45,393 nucleotides of DNA from JALOBO01 sp023228225 (GTDB lineage Bacteria; Bacillota; Clostridia; Christensenellales; UBA1242): the NCBI GenBank assembly GCA_041663585.1, contig JBAYMN010000006.1:1-45393 (forward strand). The letters run 5' to 3'. The notes below the pieces were generated by a model. It was not told where the DNA came from. It searched no databases and saw nothing but the letters and a program-made list of their open reading frames with translations. The position numbers were made by a program, and so were the translations under genes. Numbering within the stretch: position 1 is the first letter of the stretch; the number at the start of each line of letters is the position of its first letter. This document shows positions 6,632 to 13,685 of this stretch, in pieces.

Positions 6632-7375
6632 ATGTCAGGACATAGTAAGTGGGCAAATATTAAACGAACAAAAGGTAAAAACGATGCCGCAAAAGGTAAA
6701 ATTTTTACAAAATTAGTAAAAGATATAGCAATCGCAGTAAAAATAGGCGGGGCAGACCCCGATTTAAACAGTAAATTAAGAGATGCTATTTTTACAGCAA
6801 AAGTAAACAATTTGCCAAACGACAACATTAATAGAACAATCAAAAAAGCAATGGGTGAATCTGATTCATCTAATTATGAAGAAGTTGTTTACGAAGGTTA
6901 TGGACCAGGCGGTTCGGCAGTGATTATTTACACATTAACTGATAATAAAAACAGAACAGCCGGAGAAATTAGACATACTTTTGATAAATACGGTGGTGCA
7001 TTGGGAATGGCAAACTGTGTATCTTACTTATTTAAACGCAAAGGCATTATTGTAATAGAAGATATTCCAAGCGTTAAAGAAGACGACTTAATGATGGATG
7101 CACTTGAAGCGGGTGCAGAAGATGTTGAAAATGATGAAGGTGTATATGAAATTATTACTGACCCAGCCGATATTAGTACTGTTAAACAGTATTTAGAGAA
7201 CAAAAATTACATTTTGGTGTCTAGTGAGATTGAAATGGTTCCAGCAGTTTATATGCCATTAGATGAAGCGAAAATGGAAAGTTTTAAGAAATTACTTAAT
7301 ACATTTGAAGAATCTGATGATGTACAAGAAGTATACCATAATGTAGAACTTACAGAAGAAGAAGATTACGAGTAA
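6632..7375 (+). CDS. yebC: YebC/PmpR-family protein
   Basis: 247 residues, full length. Begins MSGHSKWANIKRTKGKNDAA and contains YEGYGPGGSAVIIYTLTDN and FDKYGGALG, hallmarks of YebC/TACO1. The family was long annotated as transcriptional regulators; more recent work links it to translation of difficult sequences. I would not choose between these roles from sequence. GGAGG precedes the ATG, inside the end of the methyltransferase gene, so the pair is translationally linked. A terminator follows at 7468-7498. Confidence 0.95.
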   Translation: MSGHSKWANIKRTKGKNDAAKGKIFTKLVKDIAIAVKIGGADPDLNSKLRDAIFTAKVNNLPNDNINRTIKKAMGESDSSNYEEVVYEGYGPGGSAVIIYTLTDNKNRTAGEIRHTFDKYGGALGMANCVSYLFKRKGIIVIEDIPSVKEDDLMMDALEAGAEDVENDEGVYEIITDPADISTVKQYLENKNYILVSSEIEMVPAVYMPLDEAKMESFKKLLNTFEESDDVQEVYHNVELTEEEDYE

Positions 7376-7377
7376 GA

Positions 7378-7423
7378 TTATTCCGTTTGCCTAACGGTCA
7401 AGCGAAACGATGCAACGTTAAAA
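7378..7423. repeat. Weak copy of the structured intergenic element (5' part)
   Basis: TTATTCCGTTTGCCTAACGG and the following 26 bases match 45247-45292 at roughly 36 of 46 positions by eye. Both copies form a hairpin with loop TAAC or TACC closed by CC/GG (here 7381-7391 with 7396-7406). The downstream long hairpin seen in the other copies is not well preserved here. Confidence 0.45.
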
Positions 7424-7467
7424 AGATTGTATTTAAACTACTTAGCGTGTTCTATCTAAATCTAGTT

Positions 7468-7498
7468 AAAAACAAGGTAAAAATTGTACCTTGTTTTT
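7468..7498 (+). terminator. Terminator after yebC
   Basis: AAAAACAAGGTA (7468-7479) and TACCTTGTTTTT (7487-7498), a perfect 12-bp stem flanked by A and T runs, able to work in both directions. Confidence 0.85.
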
Positions 7499-7499
7499 A

Positions 7500-7820
7500 T
7501 TTGTTTTAAAATGACAATGTAGAATGTAAAATTGTTTCATAAGATAACTAATTAGAAAACATGGTAAAATTTTTGATCTGTTTTTTGTTGTAAAAAATTT
7601 GTCGTAATATGTCAAAAGTGGGTGAGGGATAGATGAAAAACTAGTGATTTTTGCAATGTATAATGTAATTAATGTAAACGATTTGTGAGTTTTTAGGCAA
7701 ACTATGTTTAACTTTTTTAGCGGTATTGTTGCGTTTCAGCACTGCATATTTTACTATTTTAAGTAATTATAAAATGCAAAAAATAGATTTTTATAAATTA
7801 TTAATAAAATTCCAATGTAT
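7500..7820. other. Intergenic region before argR, no gene seen
   Basis: No reading frame with a ribosome binding site. Contains AATGTAGAATGTAAAATTG (about 7516), a phrase that recurs inverted near 4445 in the intergenic region before infC. The rest is plain AT-rich sequence. Confidence 0.5.
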
Positions 7821-7894
7821 ATTTATACATTTGTATAAATGTGTAGTACACAATATATTGATTGTATGCATAGTATACAGTCAGTATATTGTGT
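7821..7894. repeat. Two palindromes upstream of the ARG boxes
   Basis: ATTTATACA (7821-7829) and TGTATAAAT (7832-7840) form a near-continuous 20-bp palindrome. Positions 7848-7867 can pair with 7875-7894 over 20 bp, with two G-T wobbles and a 7-nt loop (GCATAGT). They may be protein-binding palindromes or a transcript hairpin; no T-run follows. Confidence 0.55.
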
Positions 7895-7909
7895 CGCACC
7901 CCAGAATTA

Positions 7910-7988
7910 TGAATAAATATGCATATGCATAAAATGCTGAATTTCGCCCTGAATTTTTATGCATAAAACATTTGTATAAATATGCATA
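7910..7988 (+). promoter_or_regulatory. Three tandem ARG boxes (ArgR operators)
   Basis: TGAATAAATATGCATA (7910-7925), TGAATTTTTATGCATA (7950-7965) and TGTATAAATATGCATA (7973-7988) are near-identical and fit the ARG-box consensus TGnATwwwwATnCA. Centre spacings are 40 and 23 bp. They lie immediately upstream of the argR promoter, implying autoregulation by arginine-bound ArgR hexamers. Confidence 0.75.
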
Positions 7989-7995
7989 AAAGTCC

Positions 7996-8024
7996 TTGCA
8001 TATTTATTTGTGATGTTGTATAAT
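7996..8024 (+). promoter_or_regulatory. argR promoter
   Basis: TTGCAT (7996-8001), 17-nt spacer, TATAAT (8019-8024). The nearest ARG box ends 7 nt upstream of the -35 box. Confidence 0.85.
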
Positions 8025-8057
8025 TATTGCGTACTAAAAAAACACACAGGAGATAAC

Positions 8058-8510
8058 ATGGCACGCACTTCAAGACAGTCTAAAATTTTAGAAATTATTA
8101 ATCAAAAAGAAATAGAAACCCAAGATGAATTGGTAGCAGAATTAAGGGCCGAAAATTATGATGTAACTCAGGCTACAATTTCTAGGGATATTAAAGAATT
8201 AGGTCTTATAAAAATTATGGCCGATAGTAAAAGATACAAATATGCTCTTGTAGAATCTACTGAACAAGTTGTATCTAATAAATTGGTTAACATTTTTAAA
8301 GAGTGTGTAATTTCTATTAAAAGTGCGCGCAATTTAATTGTTATCAAAACTTTAAGAGGTATGGCTTTTGCCGCAAGTAATTTAATTGATAAGTTATCAA
8401 TTAATGAAGTGCTTGGCTCAGTTGCAAGTGATGACACTATAATGGTTGTTGCCAGCGATGATAAATTTGTAACTGAAATACTTAGGAAAATAAGCGAAGC
8501 AACAGAGTAA
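8058..8510 (+). CDS. argR: Arginine repressor ArgR/AhrC
   Basis: 150 residues, normal length. The N-terminal winged helix (residues 1-70) includes QATISRDIKELGLIKI. The C-terminal oligomerisation and arginine-binding domain (about 80-150) ends GSVASDDTIMVVASDDKFV; the usual GDDT is SDDT here. It represses arginine synthesis and activates catabolism genes. The frame is open from 8010, but ACAGGAGATAAC precedes ATG 8058, and the promoter -10 box at 8019-8024 rules out the earlier start. It precedes recN, as in Bacillus and clostridia. Confidence 0.95.
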   Translation: MARTSRQSKILEIINQKEIETQDELVAELRAENYDVTQATISRDIKELGLIKIMADSKRYKYALVESTEQVVSNKLVNIFKECVISIKSARNLIVIKTLRGMAFAASNLIDKLSINEVLGSVASDDTIMVVASDDKFVTEILRKISEATE

Positions 8511-8538
8511 TAAAAAATACATAAGAAATACTTTTTTT

Positions 8539-8572
8539 CCACCTACCTAATGGTAGGTGGGATCTTTTTTTT
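8539..8572 (+). terminator. Terminator after argR
   Basis: CCACCTACC (8539-8547) and GGTAGGTGG (8552-8560) with loop TAAT, then GATC and T8. The loop and closing pairs resemble the leading hairpins of the repeat copies at 7381 and 45250. Confidence 0.85.
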
Positions 8573-8604
8573 CGTCGTCGCTACCGCTAGGCGAAATTTT
8601 TACC

Positions 8605-8717
8605 GCTTAAAATCAATCTTTTTGGCTATTTGTCTTAAAACAGAACGCCTATGCAACCACTGGTGCTATCGGCAACCTGTTTTAAACCAAATATCTCAAA
8701 AATCTTTAATTTTCTGC
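8605..8717. repeat. Structured intergenic element, copy A
   Basis: A long imperfect hairpin of about 113 nt. The core stem TTAAAACAG (8635-8643) pairs with CTGTTTTAA (8677-8685). Outer segments ATTTG/CAAAT, TTTTT/AAAAA and AAAAT/ATTTT also pair. The apical part is AAC-GCCTA-variable hairpin-ATCGGCAAC. Copy B at 45286-45393 has the same order of motifs (AATCTTTTT, ACAGAAC, CCTA, TCGG, AACCTGTTT, AAAAATCTTT) with compensatory stem changes. Function unknown: structured RNA or small non-autonomous element. Confidence 0.6.
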
Positions 8718-8774
8718 TACTTCACTTTTCTACCTAAACTAATAGAAAGAATAAAGTATTTATGTTTACAATAC

Positions 8775-8803
8775 TTGTCTTTTTACCGTATATATACTAT
8801 ACT
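8775..8803 (+). promoter_or_regulatory. recN promoter
   Basis: TTGTCT (8775-8780), 17-nt spacer, TATACT (8798-8803), about 45 nt before the recN ATG. I did not find a convincing SOS (LexA) box. Confidence 0.7.
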
Positions 8804-8847
8804 ATTACTAATATTTATATATAAATACTGTTGTTGGGTGGAAGATT

Positions 8848-10560
8848 ATGCTTGATACTTTAAATATACAAAATGTAGCACTTATTCCTAATTTAAAATT
8901 GGATTTAGGAGCAGGGTTAAATGTGCTTACTGGGGAAACCGGCTCAGGAAAATCCATTATTATTGGCTCTTTAAATTTTGTACTTGGCGACCGAGCGGAT
9001 AAAACTATGATAAGAAACGGTGCGAATTTTGCAAAGGTTGAAGCGGTATTTTCTACAAATCATAGTGTTAATGTAAACCAAACATTAAATGAGTTAGGCA
9101 TTATACCTGATGAATATACAATAATTTCTAGGCTTATAACAATAGAAGGTCGTAGTGATTGCCGTGTTAATGGAAGTCTAGTAACCGCACAAATGTTAAA
9201 ACTGATTACAAGTCAGTTGGTTGATATTCACGGACAACATGAACATCAATCTTTGTTAAAAGTTAAAAATCATATTGACATTTTAGATAATTTTGCTGGC
9301 GCTGGCTTGAAAACATACAAAGATAACCTTATAAAAGCATATGACGAGCATACATTCATTATAGCGCAAATTGATTCGTTGGGTGGCTCAGATGCCGAAA
9401 GAAAAAGCGAAGCGGATATTTTACAATATCAAATTAATGAAATTGAAAAACTATATTTAAACGAAGCCGAAGAAGAAGAATTAATTAATACAATCAGCCG
9501 TCTTAACAATATTGAACGAATCGCAAACGGTATAAATGGCGCTTTTGTAGTGCTTGATGGTACGGATAGTATGGGGGTAAACTCATTGTTAAATTCGGCA
9601 ATTACTTCATTAAATAGTTCTGTTAAATATGATAATTCATTAAACTTGATTAGCGAACGTTTAAATAGTGTCAAAATAGAACTAGGAGATATTACTGAAA
9701 CTTTAAACGAATATGCTAGTTCATTAAATTATAACCAAAAAGAATTTGATAGGCTAGATTCACGCCTTGATTCAATAAAGATTGCTAAAAAAAAGTATGG
9801 TGGTAGCATAAAAGAAGTATTTAAATTTTTGGAAAGTGCTAAAAAACGAGCGGATTTAATCGAACATAGCGTAGAAATATATGATAAATTATTAGCACAA
9901 AAAGAATTAACATTTAAAAAAATGTATGACCTTTGCGTAAAAATATATGAAGTTCGTAAATCAAGTGCCGAAAAACTTGAAGGACTTATTACTGTTGAAT
10001 TAAACGAATTAGGTATGGTTGGGGCACAGTTTAAGGTTTGCTTTACAGATGCACCAAAATTAGAAGAAGCACAAGATAAAATAACTAAAAATGGATTTGA
10101 GCAAGTAGAATTTATGTTTTCGGCTAATACAGGTGAACTTGTAAAATCGTTATCAAAGATTATTTCTGGTGGCGAAATGTCACGTTTTATGTTGGCTTTA
10201 AAATCTATTATTGCCGACCTAGATGATATTCCTACTATGGTATTTGATGAAATAGATACCGGAATAAGTGGCAAAATTGGACAAGTTGTAGCAACTAAAT
10301 TTGCAAAAATTGCAAAAAGACACCAAGTAATATCAGTATCGCACCTGCCACAAATTGCCGCAATGGCAGACAAGCATTATTTGGTATCAAAGAGTGTAAT
10401 TGATGGAGTAACTATTGCAAAAGTAAATAAATTAAATTTTTCTGATGAACTTGTGGAGATTGCTAGGTTAATTGGTGGAAGTGATATTGGCACTTATGCT
10501 TTGCCACATGCTAGCGAAATGAAAAATTGGAGTAATTCCTTTAAACAGCAAATTATGTAA
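8848..10560 (+). CDS. recN: DNA repair protein RecN
   Basis: 570 residues, an SMC-like ATPase acting early in double-strand break repair. Walker A GETGSGKS is at residues 29-36, followed by VDIHGQHEHQSLL typical of RecN. A central coiled-coil region (about 150-370) contains LQYQINEIEKLYL. The ABC signature ISGGEMSRFMLALK and Walker B TMVFDEIDTGISGKIG lie near the C-terminus, and VSHLPQIAAMAD supplies the switch His. Length matches the family. GGGTGGAAG precedes ATG 8848. It sits between argR and spoIVB, the standard order. A perfect inverted repeat follows the stop. Confidence 0.96.
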   Translation: MLDTLNIQNVALIPNLKLDLGAGLNVLTGETGSGKSIIIGSLNFVLGDRADKTMIRNGANFAKVEAVFSTNHSVNVNQTLNELGIIPDEYTIISRLITIEGRSDCRVNGSLVTAQMLKLITSQLVDIHGQHEHQSLLKVKNHIDILDNFAGAGLKTYKDNLIKAYDEHTFIIAQIDSLGGSDAERKSEADILQYQINEIEKLYLNEAEEEELINTISRLNNIERIANGINGAFVVLDGTDSMGVNSLLNSAITSLNSSVKYDNSLNLISERLNSVKIELGDITETLNEYASSLNYNQKEFDRLDSRLDSIKIAKKKYGGSIKEVFKFLESAKKRADLIEHSVEIYDKLLAQKELTFKKMYDLCVKIYEVRKSSAEKLEGLITVELNELGMVGAQFKVCFTDAPKLEEAQDKITKNGFEQVEFMFSANTGELVKSLSKIISGGEMSRFMLALKSIIADLDDIPTMVFDEIDTGISGKIGQVVATKFAKIAKRHQVISVSHLPQIAAMADKHYLVSKSVIDGVTIAKVNKLNFSDELVEIARLIGGSDIGTYALPHASEMKNWSNSFKQQIM

Positions 10561-10603
10561 TCTTTGCCAGTTTAAAAAGCGTATATTTAATCAAAATAAA
10601 TTT

Positions 10604-10642
10604 AAACTATTCTTATATGAAAAAAATTAAGAATAGTTTTTT
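10604..10642 (+). terminator. Perfect hairpin spanning the spoIVB start
   Basis: AAACTATTCTTA (10604-10615) and TAAGAATAGTTT (10628-10639), 12 bp perfect, then T to 10642. By form it is the recN terminator, yet the apparent spoIVB ATG (10617) lies in its loop. Confidence 0.7.
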
Positions 10643-11828
10643 GTTTGTAGATACAAAAACCAAATGGACAAATATAAGAGTTAACAAATTTTGTAATTTA
10701 ATTTTGCCGTTACTACTAATTATTATAGTATCCGCATTAACCTTTATAGGCACTAGATATTCAAATGCCTTATTATGTACCCAAGTAAATGCTAATTTAT
10801 CTGCAAATGCTGTTATTTTAGAGCAGGAAGACCCCATATTTTTTAGTTTTTTTGGCAAGAAAGAAGAACAAAAGCCCGAAAATACAGAAAGAGTTATGGT
10901 GTATGCTGGTGGGTATCCGGTAGGATTTATTTTACAAGGTGATGGCGTTACAATCGTAGGTACAACAGATGTAGAAACAGTATCAGGTACAGTTAATACA
11001 TTAATAAAATGTGATATTAAAGCCGGTGATATTATTAAAAAAATACAAGGTGAAAATATTTTATCATCAGAGCACATTACCGAAATAATAAATACCGAAG
11101 AAAATGCGGGGAAAGAGCTTACAATAGAATTATGCCGAAATGATAAAATAATTACAACAAAATTAACGCCCGCATTAGAAGTGCAATCGCAAAAATATAA
11201 ACTTGGAGTATGGGTGCGTGATGATATGTCCGGCGTGGGCACATTAACATATGTGCGTGCGGACAATTCACGATTTGGGGCATTAGGACACCCTGTATGT
11301 GATTCCGATACTGGCGGGATTTATAATGTTAAAAGCGGTGATATGTATGCAAGCAATATAATTAGTATTACAAAAGGCAAAAAAGGTAAAGCCGGTGAAT
11401 TAAGAGGTATGTTTTTGCAGGGTAAAAGCGTGCAAGGAGAAGTTGATAAAAATTGCAAGTTTGGTGTTTTTGGTGTGATTACAGAATGTTCTCCCTATTA
11501 TAATGATGAAAATCTTATGCCTATTGGTTTAAAAAATGAAGTTAAAATTGGGAAAGCACAAATTATAGCGTGTATAGATGGCAAAGAGCCAGAAAGATAT
11601 GATATAGAAATTGTAAAACTAAATAGCCAAAATAAATCTGCTTCAAAAGGGCTTGTTATAAAAGTGACCGATAAAGATTTATTAAGCAAAACCGGCGGAA
11701 TAGTGCAGGGTATGAGTGGTAGCCCTATAATTCAAAATGGAAAACTTGTCGGTGCGGTAACGCATGTGTTTGTAAATGATCCTTCACGCGGATATGGAAT
11801 ATATGTGGACTGGATGATTAATAAATAA
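10617..11828 (+). CDS. spoIVB: SpoIVB intramembrane-signalling serine peptidase
   Basis: 403 residues (B. subtilis 425). In sporulation it is secreted from the forespore and triggers SigK activation by cleaving SpoIVFA. One N-terminal membrane segment (about 28-48) is followed by a PDZ domain (about 95-185) and the S55 peptidase domain. The catalytic triad is visible: H225 in FGALGHP, D352 in VTDKD and S367 in GMSGSP, with the same 15-residue Asp-Ser spacing as B. subtilis. No Shine-Dalgarno sequence precedes ATG 10617, which lies inside a terminator-like hairpin; TTG at 10641 is a weaker alternative. It lies between recN and spo0A as in other spore formers. Confidence 0.93.
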   Translation: MKKIKNSFLFVDTKTKWTNIRVNKFCNLILPLLLIIIVSALTFIGTRYSNALLCTQVNANLSANAVILEQEDPIFFSFFGKKEEQKPENTERVMVYAGGYPVGFILQGDGVTIVGTTDVETVSGTVNTLIKCDIKAGDIIKKIQGENILSSEHITEIINTEENAGKELTIELCRNDKIITTKLTPALEVQSQKYKLGVWVRDDMSGVGTLTYVRADNSRFGALGHPVCDSDTGGIYNVKSGDMYASNIISITKGKKGKAGELRGMFLQGKSVQGEVDKNCKFGVFGVITECSPYYNDENLMPIGLKNEVKIGKAQIIACIDGKEPERYDIEIVKLNSQNKSASKGLVIKVTDKDLLSKTGGIVQGMSGSPIIQNGKLVGAVTHVFVNDPSRGYGIYVDWMINK

Positions 11829-11855
11829 TAGTTGCACAGCATGTAACTATTATTT

Positions 11856-11897
11856 ATAGTGAAGAATGAAGAGTTAAGAGTGTATAGCTTCGCTCCG
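11856..11897. repeat. Dispersed intergenic repeat, copy 1
   Basis: AGTGAAGAATGAAGAG, then GTGTATAGCTTCGCTCC. The inverse of nearly the same phrase occurs at about 42375-42410 (GAAGCAAAGCGACCATACAC then CTCTTCATTCTTCACT). Both copies are intergenic. Confidence 0.45.
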
Positions 11898-12015
11898 AAA
11901 AATAGCAAAACATTATTTCGCTTTACATATTAACAAATTAAATGACAATATTCTACAATATTTTACAAAAATAGTATAAAAAATATTTTAATTATGTGCT
12001 ATAATCTTAGTGGTT

Positions 12016-12048
12016 ATTTAAAAAGCCTTATTTGAAGGCTTTTTAAAT
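12016..12048. terminator. Bidirectional terminator-like hairpin before spo0A
   Basis: ATTTAAAAAGCCTT (12016-12029) and AAGGCTTTTTAAAT (12035-12048), perfect 14-bp arms with loop ATTTG. It separates spoIVB from spo0A transcription. Confidence 0.7.
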
Positions 12049-12159
12049 ATTAAAATTATATAAAATAATTTTGTAAAATATTGTTAAAGTTGTAGATTTT
12101 TGTAAAATAATGTGTTATAGTAAATTACTAAGTTAAATAGATTGGAGCATTATTTATAT

Positions 12160-12900
12160 ATGTGTACACAATTAGCCGCATTATTCTATTCTAAAAAACC
12201 ACAGGAACTTATTTATAAAGTTGGTAAATCTTGCAAGGATATTAATATTGAAGTATTTTTTGTATTAGATTTTACTGATTTATTAATCAAAGTTCTACAC
12301 ATCAAGCCAAAAATTATTTTTGTAGATTTAAATTCTATTGCATTTCAGCGAGAAATTATTGATGTTTTTAATAATAAAGAATCGCCGTACTATGTTCCAA
12401 ATGTAGTTATCGTGTCAGATGAAAAATTAAATGGGGAAATTTATAACGATTTTATAGTTTTTAAAACTACGGAAATCTCTGAAAAAATTAAAGATTACGA
12501 AGAAATAATCAAATACAACACAGAATCGGCAAAAATACCAAAACTGGAACAGAAGCACGGCGTTATTTGTACAGAAATCCGTAACAATCTATTAAATTTT
12601 GGTTTTTCATCTGCACACAATGGCTTCCAATATATTATTGAAGCGGTAAAAATAATAGTATTTAATAACAATGTTATAGGTACACTGCAACACGATGTTT
12701 ATCCGCTAATTGCTATTAAATTTAGCACTAACAGTATCAATGTAGAACGAGATATTAGAAATGCTATTTACTGTGCGGTTTGTAAGTGCAAAGAAAAAAC
12801 AGGCGGAATTAATGATTTATGTTTATATGATAATGAAAAAATAACTAACAGGCAGTTTATTACAATTATTGCTGATAAAATTTATAATGAAATATGTTGA
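12160..12900 (+). CDS. spo0A: Spo0A-family sporulation master regulator with degenerate receiver
   Basis: 246 residues. The C-terminal DNA-binding domain (about 125-246) is clearly Spo0A: GFQYIIEAVKIIV, IGTLQHDVYPLIA and VERDIRNAIYCAVCK match the sigA-contact and recognition-helix segments, ending FITIIADKI. The N-terminal receiver is worn. D56 is kept in IIFVDLN, S86 stands for the conserved Thr, and K102 for the conserved Lys. The acidic pair that binds magnesium is replaced by LFYSKK at residues 8-13. The frame is open from TTG 12142, but GGAG at 12144-12147 favours ATG 12160. Position after spoIVB is canonical. Function is expected to be conserved; the activation mode may differ. Confidence 0.88.
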   Translation: MCTQLAALFYSKKPQELIYKVGKSCKDINIEVFFVLDFTDLLIKVLHIKPKIIFVDLNSIAFQREIIDVFNNKESPYYVPNVVIVSDEKLNGEIYNDFIVFKTTEISEKIKDYEEIIKYNTESAKIPKLEQKHGVICTEIRNNLLNFGFSSAHNGFQYIIEAVKIIVFNNNVIGTLQHDVYPLIAIKFSTNSINVERDIRNAIYCAVCKCKEKTGGINDLCLYDNEKITNRQFITIIADKIYNEIC

Positions 12901-12958
12901 TAACTCCATATTTGTCATATATGATATATTTTAAGTTTGTTATTAATATATTTATTGT

Positions 12959-13579
12959 ATGGTTAATGTAGTATTTGCAAGAAGAATCTATCAAATCAAA
13001 AACTTAATATATTTGTTTTTTGATAGATACAGAAAAATTTTTTACACACTCATATGTCTGTTTATTTTAGGACTTGCGGTTGGCGTTTTTTCTGCTTTTG
13101 AAATGGTTGATAGTCTAACTATTGTTGGGCTTAGAGATAACTTAATTATTAATATTTTTATTGACCGCACAAGTAATATTTCCTTTTTTTTAGGGCGTGC
13201 AGTAGTGTTTTTGCTTTTAATTAGTATAATATTTTGCTGTGGTTATAATACTTGTTTGATTCCTATTAATGTTATTATTTTATTTTACCAAAGCTATTTT
13301 ATTGGTTTGAACTGTGCAATTTTAATTATCGCATTTAATTTTGTTGGGATTATAAATATATTTTTACTGCTTTTACCGTGTTATTTAATAATAATATTTG
13401 CATATATTGGATTTAGTTGTATTTGCATAAAAAACGCATGCGAAAGGCATAAGTTTGGAATGCTACAACGGGCAATTTGCAGAGAATGCCATTTTCCAAT
13501 GCTCATTTTTATTTGCATTGGAGTATTAGGACATTTATTAGAATGTTGGTTTTTAAATATTATAATAATTACTGTTTGA
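12959..13579 (+). CDS. spoIIM: SpoIIM-like stage II sporulation membrane protein
   Basis: 206 residues (B. subtilis SpoIIM 214) with about five hydrophobic segments, near residues 28-48, 78-98, 100-125, 128-155 and 180-203. SpoIIM acts with SpoIID and SpoIIP in septal peptidoglycan remodelling during engulfment. The assignment rests on size, topology, the GLAVGVFSAFEM stretch after the first membrane segment and the position between spo0A and dacF. The motif evidence is modest because the protein is very hydrophobic. No Shine-Dalgarno sequence precedes ATG 12959. Otherwise it would be an unnamed integral membrane protein. Confidence 0.6.
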   Translation: MVNVVFARRIYQIKNLIYLFFDRYRKIFYTLICLFILGLAVGVFSAFEMVDSLTIVGLRDNLIINIFIDRTSNISFFLGRAVVFLLLISIIFCCGYNTCLIPINVIILFYQSYFIGLNCAILIIAFNFVGIINIFLLLLPCYLIIIFAYIGFSCICIKNACERHKFGMLQRAICRECHFPMLIFICIGVLGHLLECWFLNIIIITV

Positions 13580-13685
13580 GTATTTATTATAATTACAAAT
13601 AGTACTTTAATTTTAATCATATTTTTGCATTATTGAATAAAAAAGTTATGGCTTCACAAAATATGGTTAAAGGAAGGTACAAAAA

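Noticed and set aside
7726..7932. 68-residue frame upstream of argR
   Set aside because: Covers palindromes and the first ARG box, with no ribosome binding site.
8605..8717. Integron attC site
   Set aside because: The hairpin and AAC motifs recall attC, but the RYYYAAC/GTTRRRY core pair is absent and no integron integrase or cassettes are present.
8550..8855. 101-residue frame between argR and recN
   Set aside because: Covers the argR terminator, structured element copy A and the recN promoter; no ribosome binding site.
9729..10373. 214-residue minus-strand frame inside recN
   Set aside because: Shadow of a conserved catalytic region of recN.
10613..11266. 217-residue minus-strand frame inside spoIVB
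   Set aside because: Shadow of the SpoIVB PDZ region, with no independent signals.
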